DNA from: Bacteroidota bacterium | Lineage (GTDB): Bacteria; Bacteroidota; Bacteroidia; Bacteroidales; VadinHA17 | Direction of reading: 5' to 3' | NCBI GenBank assembly: GCA_015222065.1 | Contig: JADFUQ010000216.1 | Coordinates: 1-7,638 of the forward strand | DNA: 7,638 nt | Shown: piece after piece, positions 6,487 through 7,638 of the stretch | Layout: each line of letters begins with the position of its first letter | How positions within the stretch are numbered: position 1 is the stretch's first letter | Position numbers and translations under genes: made by a program | Notes under the pieces: model-generated | What the model was told of the DNA's origin: nothing | Databases searched by the model: none | What the model saw: the letters and a program-made list of their open reading frames with translations, nothing else

Positions 6487-7628
6487 TATTAAAACTTTTA
6501 ATTAAGGAAATCCTTCACAGGAAACTCAATTTTATTCTAAGCTTGTTGGCGATTATTACGGCAGTCACTTTGTTCGTTTCTTTTTTCACGATGAGTGATG
6601 CATCAAAGCGGGAAACAGTCAGACTGACCAGAGATATGGGGTTTAATTTACGTATTATTCCGGAAGAAACCGACATGAACCAATTCTGGCTTACAGGCTA
6701 TTCAGACTTGACGATGCCTGAGGAATATATTGATAAGTTTTACTCATATAAAAAATTTTCTTATGCACACCTGACAGCTACATTGCACAAGAAAGTAACC
6801 TGGCGTAACAGGGAAATAATTCTAACCGGAATATCTCCTGAGATTGAACCTTCGGGAAGGGAAAAAACTCCGATGATTTTTTCCATTGAACCGGGGACTG
6901 TGTACCTTGGATTTGAAATTGCAAATAGCTTCGATATAACTACCGGAGATGAATTGGAGATTTTTAACAAATTATTTACTGTAGCCAGAATACTCTCTGA
7001 AACCGGCAGCTCAGATGATATCCGGGTTTACACCACACTGAATGATGTGCAGGAAATGGTTGATAAAAGAGGAGAAATAAACGAAATAAAGGCCTTGCAC
7101 TGCCTCTGTCTTACATCTGATGAAGTTAACCCCATAGAAATATTGCGGAACCAACTCAGCCAGGTGCTTCCTGATGCAAAAGTTATCATAAACCAAACAA
7201 TTGCTGTTGCGCGTGAAAAACAAAGAATGATGGTTGAGAAGTATATTATTTTTATCCTGACCTTTGTTGTTATTGTTTGCGCTGTATGGATAGCGGCCCT
7301 GGCTATTAATAATGCTAATGAACGGCAACGGGAAACAGGTATCTTACGGGCAGTTGGTTATGGTATTGGGAAAATTATATTTCTTTTTTTAGGAAAGGCC
7401 ATATTGCTGGGATTGGTTGGAGCGGTATTTGGTTTTTTCGTTGGCACGGAACTTTCATCAGTAATAGGTCCTGAAATTTTTCAAGTTACTGCCAATACTA
7501 TTGAGCCTGCTTATAGCTTATTGATCTGGTCTTTGATTGTTACACCTGTGTTTACCGCCCTTTCAACCTTAATACCGGCATCGTTGGCAGTAACCCGGGA
7601 TCCGGCGCTAATTCTAATGGAGGAATAA
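6483..7628 (+). CDS. FtsX/MacB-type ABC transporter permease
   Basis: 381 residues, normal for a single-unit FtsX-like permease. Topology: one N-terminal helix (about 15-37), a periplasmic domain of about 210 residues resembling the MacB core domain, then three helices (about 253-275, 297-321 and 344-368). After the second helix comes ERQRETGILRAVG (280-292), the cytoplasmic signature of this family that contacts the ATPase, and the protein ends in TRDPALILMEE, matching the usual 'P-DPA-LR-E' tail. Such proteins form type VII ABC systems that transmit ATP-driven motion across the inner membrane, as in LolCDE, MacB or FtsEX, rather than classical import. The gene begins inside the stop of the anchored partner gene (ATGA) and is followed by a good ribosome binding site for another gene. 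No ATPase is in the window, so the substrate is open. Confidence 0.88.
   Translation: MILKLLIKEILHRKLNFILSLLAIITAVTLFVSFFTMSDASKRETVRLTRDMGFNLRIIPEETDMNQFWLTGYSDLTMPEEYIDKFYSYKKFSYAHLTATLHKKVTWRNREIILTGISPEIEPSGREKTPMIFSIEPGTVYLGFEIANSFDITTGDELEIFNKLFTVARILSETGSSDDIRVYTTLNDVQEMVDKRGEINEIKALHCLCLTSDEVNPIEILRNQLSQVLPDAKVIINQTIAVAREKQRMMVEKYIIFILTFVVIVCAVWIAALAINNANERQRETGILRAVGYGIGKIIFLFLGKAILLGLVGAVFGFFVGTELSSVIGPEIFQVTANTIEPAYSLLIWSLIVTPVFTALSTLIPASLAVTRDPALILMEE
7619..7623 (+). promoter_or_regulatory. Ribosome binding site (GGAGG) for the next gene
   Basis: GGAGG lies inside the last codons of the permease gene, 7 bases before the ATG at 7631. This spacing is ideal and supports a new cistron starting at the window edge in the same operon. 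Confidence 0.6.
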
Positions 7629-7630
7629 TT

Positions 7631-7638
7631 ATGGTTCA
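7631..7638 (+). CDS. Start of a downstream gene, cut by the window edge
   Basis: Only ATG GTT CA is visible, two bases after the permease stop. The GGAGG at 7619-7623 makes it a credible start. In FtsX/MacB-type systems the ATPase gene is usually adjacent, so an ABC ATPase is the first guess. A second permease would also fit. Nothing in the eight bases distinguishes these. Confidence 0.45.

Overview
The window (about 40% G+C by eye) looks like a chromosomal segment of an uncultured Gram-negative bacterium. The best guess is Bacteroidota or a related FCB/KSB1-type lineage. Grounds are several exported lipoprotein-like proteins, weak or absent Shine-Dalgarno sites before several genes, an exported CBM9-like protein next to a Gfo/Idh/MocA oxidoreductase, and short heptamer/octamer tandem repeats between genes. 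No rRNA or taxonomic marker is present, so the phylum call is tentative. All supported genes lie on the + strand. No tRNA, rRNA, CRISPR array, transposase or phage gene was found, and no gene-free stretch exceeds 300 bases (the longest is 1692-1948).

Layout. (1) 1-1691: the 3' part of a Gfo/Idh/MocA-type sugar oxidoreductase, then, after a 26-base gap with a strong AGGAGG site, a secreted CBM9-like protein; probably one transcript for carbohydrate use. (2) 1692-1948: an intergenic region with two oppositely oriented 7-bp tandem arrays flanking an A+T-rich core that holds a possible promoter. (3) 1949-5207: two exported, probably lipid-anchored proteins. The first is an internal duplication of a transglutaminase-like module with both Cys-His-Asp triads intact. 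The second joins a CxxC/CxxC zinc-ribbon-like motif to a region resembling an alpha/alpha toroid (prenyltransferase/squalene-oxidase-like repeats). (4) 5207-5289: a tandem array of an 8-bp unit. (5) 5290-7638: a protein of unknown function with a signal peptide and C-terminal membrane anchor, overlapping by ATGA an FtsX/MacB-type ABC permease, followed by a good ribosome binding site and the first codons of another gene, possibly the ABC ATPase.

How the genes may work together (inference). The first pair suits sugar scavenging. The two lipoproteins may act together in the periplasm or at the outer membrane on a peptide or glycopeptide. The last block looks like an ABC-type transport or mechanotransmission unit with a dedicated periplasmic partner. 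The least described parts are the tandem double transglutaminase lipoprotein, the zinc-ribbon/toroid lipoprotein and the anchored partner of the FtsX permease.
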